From Burkholderiales bacterium (GTDB taxonomy: Bacteria; Pseudomonadota; Gammaproteobacteria; Burkholderiales; Burkholderiaceae_E): a stretch of 63,028 nucleotides of DNA. The stretch spans positions 1 to 63,028 of the forward strand of contig CANKWX010000014.1 of NCBI GenBank assembly GCA_947487165.1. The letters run 5' to 3'. The notes under the pieces were generated by a model. That model worked only from the letters and a program-made list of their open reading frames with translations, did no database searches and had not been told where the DNA came from. The position numbers and the translations under genes were made by a program. Of the stretch, positions 15,405-24,323 are shown in pieces (position 1 is the first letter of the stretch; each line of letters starts with the position of its first letter).

Positions 15405-17348
15405 TTATTCGGAAGCGCGCAACAGACGCGCCAACACCTGTTTCTGCTCGGCCGTCAGTGGGCGCTCGGGCACCCCTGCGTGGTCATGGACATGATGCCG
15501 GTCGATTTGATCGGCCGGGACGACCGACGTGGCCGCTGCCCTGGCATCCGGCTTTCGGTTGTAGACCAGCACGCCTTCCTTGAGGGTCTGGACAACCTGA
15601 ATGTCCTTGATGGCCATCGGGTCGACCTTGACCGGGTTTCGATCGAGCACCACCAGATCGGCCAGCTTGCCGACCTCGAGCGTGCCCTTGGTTTTTTCTT
15701 CCTTGTACTGGTAGGCACCATTGATCGTCAGGCTGCGCATCGCGTCGTAGGCCGAGACACGCTCTTGAGGCGCAAACGGTTTGCCGGAGCGGGTTGTTCG
15801 GTTGACAACGTTCCAGGCGGCATACAACAAACTCGGACTCACTCCTGCCGGCCAGTCGGTGTTAACTGTCCAGTTCACCCCCTGGCGCTGAACCGAGCCG
15901 GCGGCACCGACCCAGTCAATCCGATCGGGGACCAGGCTCGCAATGTAGTCACCCATCGGAAAGAGGCCACCTGCGGTAAAGCTGGGCGTGCCGTTGACCG
16001 CCTTGATGCGGGCGATCTGGTCTGGCCGCAAAAACTGGGCGTGCTGGAAGACAGGACGTCCATCACTCATGCCCTGACGGCGAATAACGTCCTCCAGCGC
16101 CAACAGAAACTGTTCATTGGCTTCGTCACCGATGGCATGCGCAGCGATCTGTCGGTTGCTTTTCCAGTACTTGTCCAGAAAGGCGACGAGTTGCTCCTGC
16201 GGATCGACCCTCAGGCCACGATAGTCAGCGGTGGTCACCCCCGGCGGGTTGGTGGTGAAGGGCCGCGACATGAACATGGTGTCGATGCTGCCGTCGAGCC
16301 AGAACTTGATGCCGGCCAGGCGCACGCGATTGATGTAGCGCTTGTCGAGATCGGGTCGGGCGGCAAGCATCGCGCTGCCGGTGTCGGTATTCGGCGCGTT
16401 GCGACCCTTCTGAATCTGGTAGGCCGCATCAATGATCCGATCAGCCGAGGATGCCTTGGCGAACATCACCAGATCGATTGGCAGTAACTGCTCGTCGACA
16501 ATCGTCTGCGCGATCGGAATGTCATCGCCACTCAGGCCGAGCCCCATCTCGCTCGCGGTGGTGATGCCGTGCTGTGTCCACAGCGCAACCGCCCGGCCGA
16601 CGCCCTTGCGCGTCTGCGCCACAGTCAATGGCGCGCGCGTCGCCAGCACGCCCATCCAGGCCGACTCGGCAGCATGGCCGCTGAGCTCACGAGAGCCGGG
16701 TTGACGCGAAAAAAAACCGCCCTCGGGATCGGGTGTGTCAGCGCTGAATTTCATCTCTCGGATCAGCGCAGTGTTCATCACACCGTGGTGGCCGGACCCG
16801 TCAGACACGCCGATCGGGCGGGTCGCGCTGACGGTATCGAGTTCGGCGGCAGTCGGATGGCGCTTTTCTGCCAACTGCTCTGCGCGATAGCCCATCCCCA
16901 CGATCCGGTCGCCCTCGGGCACTTCGGCCGCATGGGCTTTGATGCGAGCGAGCAGTTCGGGGATGTCCTTGACCCCGGCGAGGTCGGCGTCAAGCATCGT
17001 GTGCGTCGCATACACCAGGTGGCCATGCGCGTCGATGAACCCTGGCATCAGGGTCGAGCCTGCAAGGTCGATACGGGTCGCAGCCGGACCGGCCGCCTGC
17101 TGGACTTGCGCCAGTGCGCCGACGGCCGCGATCCGACCGTCTTTGACCAGCAGCGCCTCGGCATAGCGCGGGGCGTCGCCAACCATCGTGAGGATGTCGC
17201 CGCCGGTGTAGTAGTAGGTGGCAGACGCAGCGGGTGTACGGACAGCATCAGAGGCCGTTGGCCTGTTCGTGGCACATCCGGTGATTGCGGCCAGACAGGA
17301 CAAGCCGATCACTGCGGCCTGGCATCGACGGGTGAGAGACGTTGTCAT
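15405..17348 (-). CDS. YtcJ-like amidohydrolase, predicted lipoprotein
   Basis: 647 residues. The lipoprotein signal ends LAAITGC, lipidated Cys25. The amidohydrolase metal motif GFIDAHGHLVY is at about residue 107, and the C-terminus has KLADLVVLDRNPVKVDP, as in the YtcJ group. It resembles the exported enzyme at 7810-9675 along its length (for example AEKRHPTAAELD versus AERRHPTREDLD), but is membrane-anchored and has a His-rich C-terminal tail (HHVHDHAG). The substrate is unknown; C-N bond hydrolysis is inferred from the family. Confidence 0.87.
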   Translation of the reverse strand: MTTSLTRRCQAAVIGLSCLAAITGCATNRPTASDAVRTPAASATYYYTGGDILTMVGDAPRYAEALLVKDGRIAAVGALAQVQQAAGPAATRIDLAGSTLMPGFIDAHGHLVYATHTMLDADLAGVKDIPELLARIKAHAAEVPEGDRIVGMGYRAEQLAEKRHPTAAELDTVSATRPIGVSDGSGHHGVMNTALIREMKFSADTPDPEGGFFSRQPGSRELSGHAAESAWMGVLATRAPLTVAQTRKGVGRAVALWTQHGITTASEMGLGLSGDDIPIAQTIVDEQLLPIDLVMFAKASSADRIIDAAYQIQKGRNAPNTDTGSAMLAARPDLDKRYINRVRLAGIKFWLDGSIDTMFMSRPFTTNPPGVTTADYRGLRVDPQEQLVAFLDKYWKSNRQIAAHAIGDEANEQFLLALEDVIRRQGMSDGRPVFQHAQFLRPDQIARIKAVNGTPSFTAGGLFPMGDYIASLVPDRIDWVGAAGSVQRQGVNWTVNTDWPAGVSPSLLYAAWNVVNRTTRSGKPFAPQERVSAYDAMRSLTINGAYQYKEEKTKGTLEVGKLADLVVLDRNPVKVDPMAIKDIQVVQTLKEGVLVYNRKPDARAAATSVVPADQIDRHHVHDHAGVPERPLTAEQKQVLARLLRASE

Positions 17349-17686
17349 CGCAGGGACTCTTGAGAGTTGTCTGAAGCGGTGATTTTATCCAGCTCAATCG
17401 CAGCGCTCATTCAACGACTGTAGCAACCAGGAATAAAAAATTATTTTCATTTCAATTTTTTTGCTGCGCGCATCACTGCTACCCATCGTATTGACTTTGC
17501 CGGCCTCCGGCAGCCGTCATGAACACGCGACGGTCATGCCAGATGAAACCGTCGGACCAGGTAGCTTGCCAAACGGTCAGGAAAAAATCAGCGCCAGCTG
17601 AAACAGCCACGGCAGCCCCCGTGCAAACTGGTGAACGATCCGCCGGCGCGTCAAACCCTTTGTCATGGCACACGCCCCTCTGGTGC
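17349..17686. other. Intergenic region with an AT-rich patch
   Basis: Holds the most AT-rich stretch I noticed in the window (about 17428-17462), which is upstream of the lipoprotein amidohydrolase on the minus strand and may be an UP-element or promoter region; no convincing -35/-10 pair was found. The right half carries the small ORF at 17577-17666. Confidence 0.5.
17577..17666 (-). CDS. Possible small membrane protein (29 codons), perhaps frameshifted
   Basis: Starts 20 bases after the stop of the ABC ATPase gene, with an AGAGGGG Shine-Dalgarno-like sequence eight bases upstream. The product begins MTKGLTRRRIVHQF and continues into a hydrophobic stretch LPWLFQLALIF before stopping. The stop follows a run of six identical bases. 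One extra T would extend the helix in frame (ALIFFLTVWQATW) to a ~62-residue protein ending at 17479. It is either a real micropeptide, a frameshifted gene or a sequencing slip. Not recognised. Confidence 0.35.
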   Translation of the reverse strand: MTKGLTRRRIVHQFARGLPWLFQLALIFS

Positions 17687-18415
17687 TTAGGGCAAGAGCC
17701 GGCCGTCGACCACCTGGATGATCTTGTCGCAGCGGGCAGCAAGGGTCGGGTTGTGCGTGACGAAAAGCACGGTGGTCGAATGCTCCACATTGAATTTGCG
17801 CAGCAGCGCAAACACCTCGTCCGCGCTGTGCGTATCGAGGTTGCCGGTCGGCTCGTCGGCCAGCAGCAGCGCCGGGTTCATCGCCAGTGCGCGGGCAATC
17901 GCCACCCGCTGTTGCTGGCCGCCACTCAGATTGGCCGCACCATTGTGCTGGCGATCCCGCAGGCCAACGCTGTCGATCAGCATGGCAGCGCGCTCGCGCA
18001 TCGCCGCATCGGCAAAGCCTGCTGCACCCAGCATCGGCATCATCACATTCTCCAGCGCGCTGAAAGCCGTGATCAGATGGTGATACTGAAAGACAAAGCC
18101 GATCGAATGGCCGCGCAATCGTGTCAGTGAGCGGTCATCAAGCTCGCCGGTCTGCTCGCCGCAAACGGTCACGGTTCCACTGCTCGGGCGATCGAGCAGG
18201 CCGATGATATTGAGCAGCGTGCTCTTGCCGGAACCTGACGGGCCCATCACCGCACAGAACTCGCCCTGCGCAAGATCCAGGTCGATGCCGTGCAGCACCT
18301 CGGTTTCGATCGGGGTTCCGGCGTTGTAGGCTTTGCGCACAGCGCGCAAGGTCACGACCGCCGGGCGGGCCGGTGCCGCAACCGACTCAGGATGCGGATC
18401 ACGCGGGTCAGCCAC
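17687..18415 (-). CDS. ABC transporter ATP-binding protein, LolD/MacB type
   Basis: 242 residues from the GTG that overlaps the permease stop by eight bases (a GTG 33 bases earlier is possible). Walker [18 protein letters not shown]-loop FVFQYHHL, signature [15 protein letters not shown], Walker [13 protein letters not shown] and the H-loop VTHN are all present. The LDRPSSG and DEPTGNLD forms are typical of the LolD/MacB class, which powers export or extraction from the inner membrane rather than import. Last gene of the adaptor-permease-ATPase operon. Confidence 0.92.
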   Translation of the reverse strand: MADPRDPHPESVAAPARPAVVTLRAVRKAYNAGTPIETEVLHGIDLDLAQGEFCAVMGPSGSGKSTLLNIIGLLDRPSSGTVTVCGEQTGELDDRSLTRLRGHSIGFVFQYHHLITAFSALENVMMPMLGAAGFADAAMRERAAMLIDSVGLRDRQHNGAANLSGGQQQRVAIARALAMNPALLLADEPTGNLDTHSADEVFALLRKFNVEHSTTVLFVTHNPTLAARCDKIIQVVDGRLLP

Positions 18416-19664
18416 GGATGGCCACCACCGGATCAAGGCGAGCGGCACGCAGGGCAGGCGCCACCGCCGCGAGCAGGCCGGTCAGCGTGGCCACCAGCAG
18501 GGCCAGCGCAAAGAGTGTCGGATCGAACACCAGCGGAAACATCACTGTGCCGTCGGCATTGCGCGCATAACGCTGCCATAAGGCCAATGCGGCGGCACCC
18601 ACCAGCGACCCGGCCACCGCACCACCCAGGGCGAGCAGGCCGCCCTGCAACAGGAACACCCTCAGGATCTGCCCCTGCGAGATGCCCATGGCCCGCAAAA
18701 TGCCGATCTCACGCGACTTCTGCACCACGACGACGACCAGGACGCTCGCAATGCCGAAGGCCACCGAGAGCGCGACGAAAAACCGGATCGCGCGATTGGC
18801 GGTGGTCTGAGCACTGATCGCAGCAAAAAACTGCGCGCTCGTGCGGATCCAGCTGTCGGCCACGACACCGGTGGTCGTGGTGATTCGCTGTGCGACGCGT
18901 TCGGCCGAATAGACGTCCTGCACGGTGACATCGAGACTGGTGACACCGCCGGGCAGTCCGAGCAGGCCCTGGGCGGTGTGCAGCGCCATGAACACGCTGC
19001 GCGAATTCACGCCCTTGTTGCCGAGGTCGAAGATGCCACTGACCGTCAGCGGATTCGAGATGCCCGTCACGGTACTCAAGCGCAGCTTGTCGCCAGCATC
19101 CAGCCCCAGATCGCTGGCCAGTTCGATGCCGATCAGAATGTCGCTGCCGCTCAGACGTGTGCTGCCGCGAACCATCTTGTCGCGCAGATCGACGATCCGG
19201 AAATACTGCTCGGGCTCGATGCCGCTGAGCGATACCGAACGGCTCACATTGCCGCGCAGCACCAGTGCCGAGCCGCCTGCCATCGGCGAGACCACCAGCA
19301 CTTCCGGCATCTCGCGGATCTGCACTGCAATCGCCTGCCACTGGTCGATCGACTTCAGTCGCTGCAGGGGCGGCTGCACGATCGCCCCCTCGATGACGCT
19401 CGTCGCCTCTGGGCGGGAGGCATTGTCCGATGCACCGCGCAGGGGTCGGGTCACCTCTCTGGGTGGAAGCAGCTGGATGTGCGATTGCGCCGACAGCACG
19501 CGCAAGATGAAGTTGGTCTGCAAACCGGCCAGCAGCGCTGACATGAATACGATCACCCCCACGCCGATCGCCACACCCAGGATGATGAAGATGGTCTGCA
19601 GCCGACCCTCGCGCAAAAAGCGCAACGCAACGATCCATTCGAAAGGTGCCCAGCGGCTGAACAT
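18408..19664 (-). CDS. ABC transporter permease, FtsX/MacB/LolC type
   Basis: 418 residues from the ATG after the adaptor gene (the open frame extends further back but lacks a good start). One N-terminal membrane helix ([18 protein letters not shown]), a large periplasmic domain, and three C-terminal helices including [13 protein letters not shown], the MacB/FtsX coupling motif. The C-terminus [11 protein letters not shown] is typical of the family. With the adaptor upstream it likely forms a MacAB-like mechanotransmission pump; a lipoprotein-release role is an alternative. Confidence 0.9.
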   Translation of the reverse strand: MFSRWAPFEWIVALRFLREGRLQTIFIILGVAIGVGVIVFMSALLAGLQTNFILRVLSAQSHIQLLPPREVTRPLRGASDNASRPEATSVIEGAIVQPPLQRLKSIDQWQAIAVQIREMPEVLVVSPMAGGSALVLRGNVSRSVSLSGIEPEQYFRIVDLRDKMVRGSTRLSGSDILIGIELASDLGLDAGDKLRLSTVTGISNPLTVSGIFDLGNKGVNSRSVFMALHTAQGLLGLPGGVTSLDVTVQDVYSAERVAQRITTTTGVVADSWIRTSAQFFAAISAQTTANRAIRFFVALSVAFGIASVLVVVVVQKSREIGILRAMGISQGQILRVFLLQGGLLALGGAVAGSLVGAAALALWQRYARNADGTVMFPLVFDPTLFALALLVATLTGLLAAVAPALRAARLDPVVAIRG

Positions 19665-19677
19665 ATGCGATCGCCCG

Positions 19678-20958
19678 TCAGCGCGAGGAGGCAGAAGGGG
19701 CAGAGGGCGCAGCTCCCGCCGGCGCTGCCGCAGTGCGGGCATGCACCCGTTGCCCGGGCGACACCATTACCGCGACCGGCACCACCCGATCGCCCTCCTG
19801 CAGTCCGTCGAGCACTTCGGCCCAGCCGGCGCTGCGCAGGCCAAGGCGCACCGGACGATGCACGGCCACGCCCTGCTCGATTCGAAGCACCGAGCCGGTC
19901 TGCGCATCCGGGCTCTGCATGTCAACGAGCGCACTCACCGGCACAACCAGCGCCATTGCGCGCCGGGCCACTTCGATGTCGATCGATACCGTCATGTCCT
20001 GGGCCAGGACCGAAGGGGGCGCCGGCACATCGAGCTTGACCTCGACCGCGCCGGTCTGCGCATTCACACCCGGGTTGATGTAAGCCAACACCGCTTCGAA
20101 ACGCTGCGCGGGATAGGCATCGGCCGAGGCGAGCGCTTTCTGCCCGGTGGAAAGCAAGCGCAGATTTTTCTCGTCGATCTGCGCGACCAGCTGGGTACGG
20201 CCAGCCGGCGACAGGGTCATCAGCAGCTTGCCGGCCTGCACCACATCGCCCGCCTCAACATTTCGCCCGATCAGCGTGCCGGCGACTGGCGCACGAATGA
20301 CGGTGTAGCCGATGCGCGCGCGCGCCACGTCGGCTGCAGCCCGCGCCTGCGCAACGGCAGCCACGACCAGCGCCCGATCGCTGCCGCCCGGTCGCAAGGT
20401 ATCGCGCTGCATCTGCGCCGAGCGCCATTGCGCATCGGCCATCTCAACACCCTTGCGGGCCTCATCAAGTGCCGCATCGCCGATGAAGCCTTTCGCCGCC
20501 AGCTCCTGCTGACGACGCAACATCGACTGCAAATTGACCAGGCTGGCCTGCCCCTGTCGCACCGACTGCTCGGCCATCGGCAGGAGCACTTCGACCAGCT
20601 GCCGCTGTCGGGCTTCGGCCTGCACCACCGCGACCTCGGCCTGACGCAGCAGCGCGCGCTGCTCGGAGGCGTCGAGTTCGATGAGCACATCGTCGGCCTG
20701 CACCATCTGGCCCTCGGCGACCGGCACCCTGAGCACCGCACCGGTGATCTGTGCGGCAACATCCACACGGTGCGGGGTCTGGACACGACCGCTTGCCACC
20801 ACGGTCTTCACGAAATCACGACGCTCGATCGATTCGGCATTGACCTCGACACCGCTCCACCAGCGCCAGCCAAACACCGCCGCCGTCAGCAGCACCACCA
20901 CCAGTGCCGCGGCGAACTTCCAGCGTGATCGACTCGGCAGCGGCACAGCCTCGGTCAT
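19678..20958 (-). CDS. Periplasmic adaptor (HlyD/MacA-like) subunit
   Basis: 426 residues: one N-terminal membrane helix (about 15-33), a barrel-sandwich part (GRVQTPHRVDVAAQITGAV), a long coiled-coil hairpin (about 110-215), a second lipoyl half (IRAPVAGTLIGRNVEAGDVV), and beta-barrel domains. Such adaptors link an inner-membrane transporter to an outer-membrane channel. The ATG at 20958 fits the domain start; the ~70 codons of open frame upstream look non-coding. First gene of the operon; no outer-membrane channel gene is adjacent. Confidence 0.9.
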   Translation of the reverse strand: MTEAVPLPSRSRWKFAAALVVVLLTAAVFGWRWWSGVEVNAESIERRDFVKTVVASGRVQTPHRVDVAAQITGAVLRVPVAEGQMVQADDVLIELDASEQRALLRQAEVAVVQAEARQRQLVEVLLPMAEQSVRQGQASLVNLQSMLRRQQELAAKGFIGDAALDEARKGVEMADAQWRSAQMQRDTLRPGGSDRALVVAAVAQARAAADVARARIGYTVIRAPVAGTLIGRNVEAGDVVQAGKLLMTLSPAGRTQLVAQIDEKNLRLLSTGQKALASADAYPAQRFEAVLAYINPGVNAQTGAVEVKLDVPAPPSVLAQDMTVSIDIEVARRAMALVVPVSALVDMQSPDAQTGSVLRIEQGVAVHRPVRLGLRSAGWAEVLDGLQEGDRVVPVAVMVSPGQRVHARTAAAPAGAAPSAPSASSR

Positions 20959-21191
20959 TGAAGATCCCGGATTGACGGGTAAGCGGCGATCGGCAGGGCA
21001 CCCTTGTCCTGAGGATGACGCAGGGTTCGCGGCGTTCTTCTGATCAAGGTCAAGCAAGCGGCGATTCGAGGCCGACGCTCGCATCGCGTCGTCCTCCCTC
21101 GGCCTGCCGGCGCACATGGGCCATAATTCGGCAATACGCCCGCTCTGATTGAATGCCGTCACCCTCGACGCACGGGCACGGAGACCACACC

Positions 21192-22376
21192 ATGCCCAGA
21201 ATCCAGGCTTCCTCGGCGCTGTCCCGACTGCGCGTCCTTGACCTTTCTCGCGTGCGCGCCGGCCCGGTCTGCGCGCGACACTTTGCCGATTTCGGCGCTG
21301 ACGTCATCAAGGTTGAAACTGCGGGCGATGAGGATCTCGGTGGGGCACGCCACGGATCCGACTTCCAGAACCTGCATCGCAACAAGCGCTCGATCGCCAT
21401 CGACCTGAAGTCGCCGGCCGGAAAAAAAGTTTTTCTGAGCCTGGTCAAGACTGCGGACGTGGTGATCGAGAACTACCGGCCCGATGTGAAAGACCGACTC
21501 GGCATCGACTATGCCTCGCTGAAAGCGATCAACCCGCGCATCATCCTCGCCAGCATTTCAGGCTTCGGCCAGGACGGCCCCTATCGCGACCGCCCGGGAT
21601 TCGACCAGATTGCCCAGGGCCTGTGCGGCATCATGTCGGTCACCGGATTTGCCGGACAGGGCCCGATGCGTGCTGGCGCTGCGGTCGCCGACGTCACTGC
21701 CGGACTGCAGGCGGCGCTTGGCATCATGACTGCCATCGTCGAGCGCGAGACCACCGGCGAAGGCCAGTGGGTGCAGAGCAACCTGCTGCAGGCGGGGCTC
21801 ACGCTCCTCGATTTTCAGGCCGCCCGCTACACCATGGACGGCCAGGTGCCGCCGCAGGTGGGCAACGACCATCCGACCAGCATGCCCACCTCGGCCTATC
21901 GCACCGCCGACGGCTTCATCAACGTGGCCGCAGCCGGCTCCGCCATCTGGAAGCGGCTGTGCGATGCGATCGGCCGCCCCGATCTGATGAGTGATCCGCG
22001 CTTTGCAAGCGCCGAAGGCCGCGCCTTGAACCGCACAGCGCTGGCCGACGAGATCAACGCGGTGCTTGCCACCCGCCCGAGTCTTGAGTGGGTCGAATCA
22101 CTCAACGCCGCCGGCGTGCCCTGCGGCCCGATTCATGCCATGGACGAGGTGTTTGCCGATGCTCAGGTCAAGCACCTCAACGCGGCGGTCGCGATCGAGC
22201 ATCCGACGCTTGGCACGCTGACTATCCTCAACCAGGCGATCAAGTTGTCGCGCACACCGGGCGCGGTCGTGACCGCTACGCCCGAGCGCGGCGAACACAG
22301 CGACGAAATTCTCGGCGAGATCGGTCTGTCGGCCACCGAAGTCGCCGAACTGCGCGAATCCGGGGTGATCCGCTAA
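21192..22376 (+). CDS. Family III CoA-transferase (CaiB/BaiF), first copy
   Basis: 394 residues. N-terminal LRVLDLSRVRAGPVCARHF and ADVIKVE, central catalytic-Asp region GAAVADVTAG, and SGFGQDGPYRDRPGFD are typical. These enzymes move CoA between a thioester and a free acid through an aspartyl intermediate. Followed by an enoyl-CoA hydratase and a Bug receptor, suggesting organic-acid activation and breakdown. The ATG at 21192 is preferred; the frame runs 39 bases further back. The end carries an unusual repeat of the stop codon (see 22374-22412). Confidence 0.92.
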   Translation: MPRIQASSALSRLRVLDLSRVRAGPVCARHFADFGADVIKVETAGDEDLGGARHGSDFQNLHRNKRSIAIDLKSPAGKKVFLSLVKTADVVIENYRPDVKDRLGIDYASLKAINPRIILASISGFGQDGPYRDRPGFDQIAQGLCGIMSVTGFAGQGPMRAGAAVADVTAGLQAALGIMTAIVERETTGEGQWVQSNLLQAGLTLLDFQAARYTMDGQVPPQVGNDHPTSMPTSAYRTADGFINVAAAGSAIWKRLCDAIGRPDLMSDPRFASAEGRALNRTALADEINAVLATRPSLEWVESLNAAGVPCGPIHAMDEVFADAQVKHLNAAVAIEHPTLGTLTILNQAIKLSRTPGAVVTATPERGEHSDEILGEIGLSATEVAELRESGVIR

Positions 22377-22412
22377 TTCGCCAACTAAGTCGCCAACTAA
22401 GTCACTAACTGA
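22374..22412 (+). repeat. 12-bp tandem repeat carrying four in-frame stop codons
   Basis: Directly at the CoA-transferase stop the unit GTCGCCAACTAA is repeated with small changes. In the gene's own frame, stops occur at 22374 (TAA), 22386 (TAA), 22398 (TAA) and 22410 (TGA), exactly 12 bases apart. The codons between read TTC-GCC-AAC, GTC-GCC-AAC and GTC-ACT-AAC. Confidence 0.85.
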
Positions 22413-22496
22413 GTCACCAAGCTTGGATCATTCACGCTGACTCATTCATTTTTCGTTCCACGCTCACAGATCAACCCTTCTTCATTCAGGACTGTC

Positions 22497-23279
22497 ATGC
22501 CCGAAATCATCAGCCGACGCGACGGTGCGGTCGCCACCCTGCTCTTTTCCAACCCGGCCAAGCTCAATGCGATGAGCCGTGACATGTGGGCCCAACTCGC
22601 CCAGGGCATCCAGGCTGCCGATGCCGATCCGTCGGTGAAGGTGATCGTGCTGCGCGGCGAGGGCGAGCGCTCCTTTGTCTCGGGCGCCGACATCTCGCAA
22701 TTCGGCGAGATGCGCAGTCGTTCCGACACCCAGGCCGAGTACGAACAGGCGGTCGCGGCCGGCTACAACGCGCCGACCGTCTGCAGCAAGCCGGTGGTCG
22801 CCGCGATTCGCGGCATCTGTATCGGCGGGGGGCTCGGGCTGGCCGCCGCCTGCGATGTGCGCATCTGCTCTGACGACACGGTCTTTCGCATGCCGGCCGG
22901 CCGCATGGGCCTGGGCTACAGCCCCTCGGGGGTGCGCCGGTTTGTTGGCATGATCGGCGCAGCCAATACCGCCGATCTCTTTTTGTCGGCGCGCAAGTTT
23001 GGCGCAGCCGAAGCGCAGCGGATCGGCTTCGTGTCGCAAGTCCACACCACCGCGACCTTCGAGGCGGCCGTCGCCGACTATGTTGCGATGGTTGCCGATA
23101 ACGCTCCGCTCACGCTTGCCGCGGCCAAGTTCTCGATCCTCGAAGCACTGAAGGATCCGGTCGATCGGGAGTCAGAGCGCGCGCTGCAGATGGTCAAGGC
23201 CTGCTTCGACAGCGAGGACTACCGCGAGGGCCGAACCGCCTTCATGGAAAAACGCGTGCCGCAGTTCAAGGGCCGCTGA
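22497..23279 (+). CDS. Enoyl-CoA hydratase/isomerase family protein
   Basis: 260-residue crotonase-fold protein. Oxyanion and CoA-binding motifs are visible: SGADISQFGEM, then AIRGICIGGGLGLAAACD (the GGG loop), RMGLGYSP and SARKFGAAEAQRIGFV. Hydratases of this family add water to trans-2-enoyl-CoA in beta-oxidation. At the position of the second catalytic Glu the sequence reads PAGRMGLGYSPSG, so the classic hydratase pair of glutamates is not obvious and another crotonase reaction (isomerase or hydrolase) is possible. Lies between the CoA-transferase and a Bug receptor. Confidence 0.88.
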   Translation: MPEIISRRDGAVATLLFSNPAKLNAMSRDMWAQLAQGIQAADADPSVKVIVLRGEGERSFVSGADISQFGEMRSRSDTQAEYEQAVAAGYNAPTVCSKPVVAAIRGICIGGGLGLAAACDVRICSDDTVFRMPAGRMGLGYSPSGVRRFVGMIGAANTADLFLSARKFGAAEAQRIGFVSQVHTTATFEAAVADYVAMVADNAPLTLAAAKFSILEALKDPVDRESERALQMVKACFDSEDYREGRTAFMEKRVPQFKGR

Positions 23280-23310
23280 GCACACAACACCACACACGGA
23301 GCGAGACACC

Positions 23311-24300
23311 ATGACGGCATCGAATCGTCGGCGCACTCTCCTGCAGGCCATCGCAAGCCTCGGCCTGGGGACCACCGCACTGAACAGCCACGCGCAATCG
23401 GCAGGCTGGCCTGCCAAGACCGTCCGAATCGTGGTCGGCTATCCGCCAGGCGGATCGGGCGACTTCATCACACGGGTCGCAGCCGACGAAATCGGCAAGG
23501 AACTCGGTGTCACGATCGTCGTCGAAAACCGGCCGGGTGCAGGCGGCACGATCGCCAACGAAGCCGTCTCCAAGGCGCCGCATGACGGCTATACCGTGCT
23601 GTGTGCCGGCCCGATGGCGCTCACCAGTGCGCTCTATCGCAAGCTCGGCTATGACGGTAACCGCGACTTCATCCCGGTCACGCAATTAGCCACCGGTCCG
23701 ATGATCATCTGCGTCAACAACGATCTGCCGGTCAAAAACCTGCGCGAGCTTATCGCCTATGCCAAGGCCAATCCCGACAAACTCGCCAGCGCCGCTTCGG
23801 GCAACGGGTCGACGCCGCATCTGGCGTCTGCCCAGTTCGAGGCGATTGCCGGCGTGCAGATGCTCACCGTCCAATTCAAGGGCGGCGCGAATGCTGCCAC
23901 CTCGACGATTGCCGGCGACACCCAGGTCATGTTCGCCACGCCGCCAACCGTCATGAGCTTCATCAAGGCCGGCCGGATGCGCGCCCTGGCGCTCACCACT
24001 GCCGCCAGTTCGCCGGCGATCCCGGGCATTCCGGGCGCCGCCGAAGCCGGGCTGTCGGGCTTTGACTCGAGCTTCTCCTTCGGGCTCTATCTGCCAACCG
24101 GCACGCCGCCGGCGGTGGTCAAGGCGCTGCACGAAGCCACCGTCAAGGGCATGTCACGACCCGGCGTGCGCGAACGGGTCGCCAGCCAGGGCATGGACGT
24201 CGCGACCGATGCCTCACCCGAGGCCTATGCCGCAGCGCTCAAGGCGGGCGCCTCGGGTCTGGAGCGGGCCGTGCGTGATTCGGGTGCAAAACTGGAGTAA
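23311..24300 (+). CDS. Tripartite tricarboxylate (Bug/TctC) family substrate-binding protein
   Basis: 329 residues. N-terminal RRRTLLQ and a hydrophobic stretch ending SHAQS look like a Tat-type signal. The mature part starts KTVRIVVGYPPGGSGDFITR, the Bug signature, with GPYNV-like domain features such as GAGGTIANEAVSKAPHDGYT. It likely binds the acid handled by the upstream CoA-transferase and hydratase. Second such receptor in the window without membrane components. Confidence 0.92.
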   Translation: MTASNRRRTLLQAIASLGLGTTALNSHAQSAGWPAKTVRIVVGYPPGGSGDFITRVAADEIGKELGVTIVVENRPGAGGTIANEAVSKAPHDGYTVLCAGPMALTSALYRKLGYDGNRDFIPVTQLATGPMIICVNNDLPVKNLRELIAYAKANPDKLASAASGNGSTPHLASAQFEAIAGVQMLTVQFKGGANAATSTIAGDTQVMFATPPTVMSFIKAGRMRALALTTAASSPAIPGIPGAAEAGLSGFDSSFSFGLYLPTGTPPAVVKALHEATVKGMSRPGVRERVASQGMDVATDASPEAYAAALKAGASGLERAVRDSGAKLE

Positions 24301-24323
24301 GCCGCTCGCTCGCGACGAAACGG

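Noticed and set aside
18925-20928. Long plus-strand ORF of 667 codons opposite the ABC adaptor and permease genes
   Set aside because: It mirrors two clearly conserved minus-strand genes; its translation is rich in Arg/His/Pro with no known domain, as expected for an antisense frame in GC-rich DNA.
22374-22412. Possible CRISPR-like array
   Set aside because: Units are only 12 bases and have no spacers; they are direct tandem copies, as in the other arrays.
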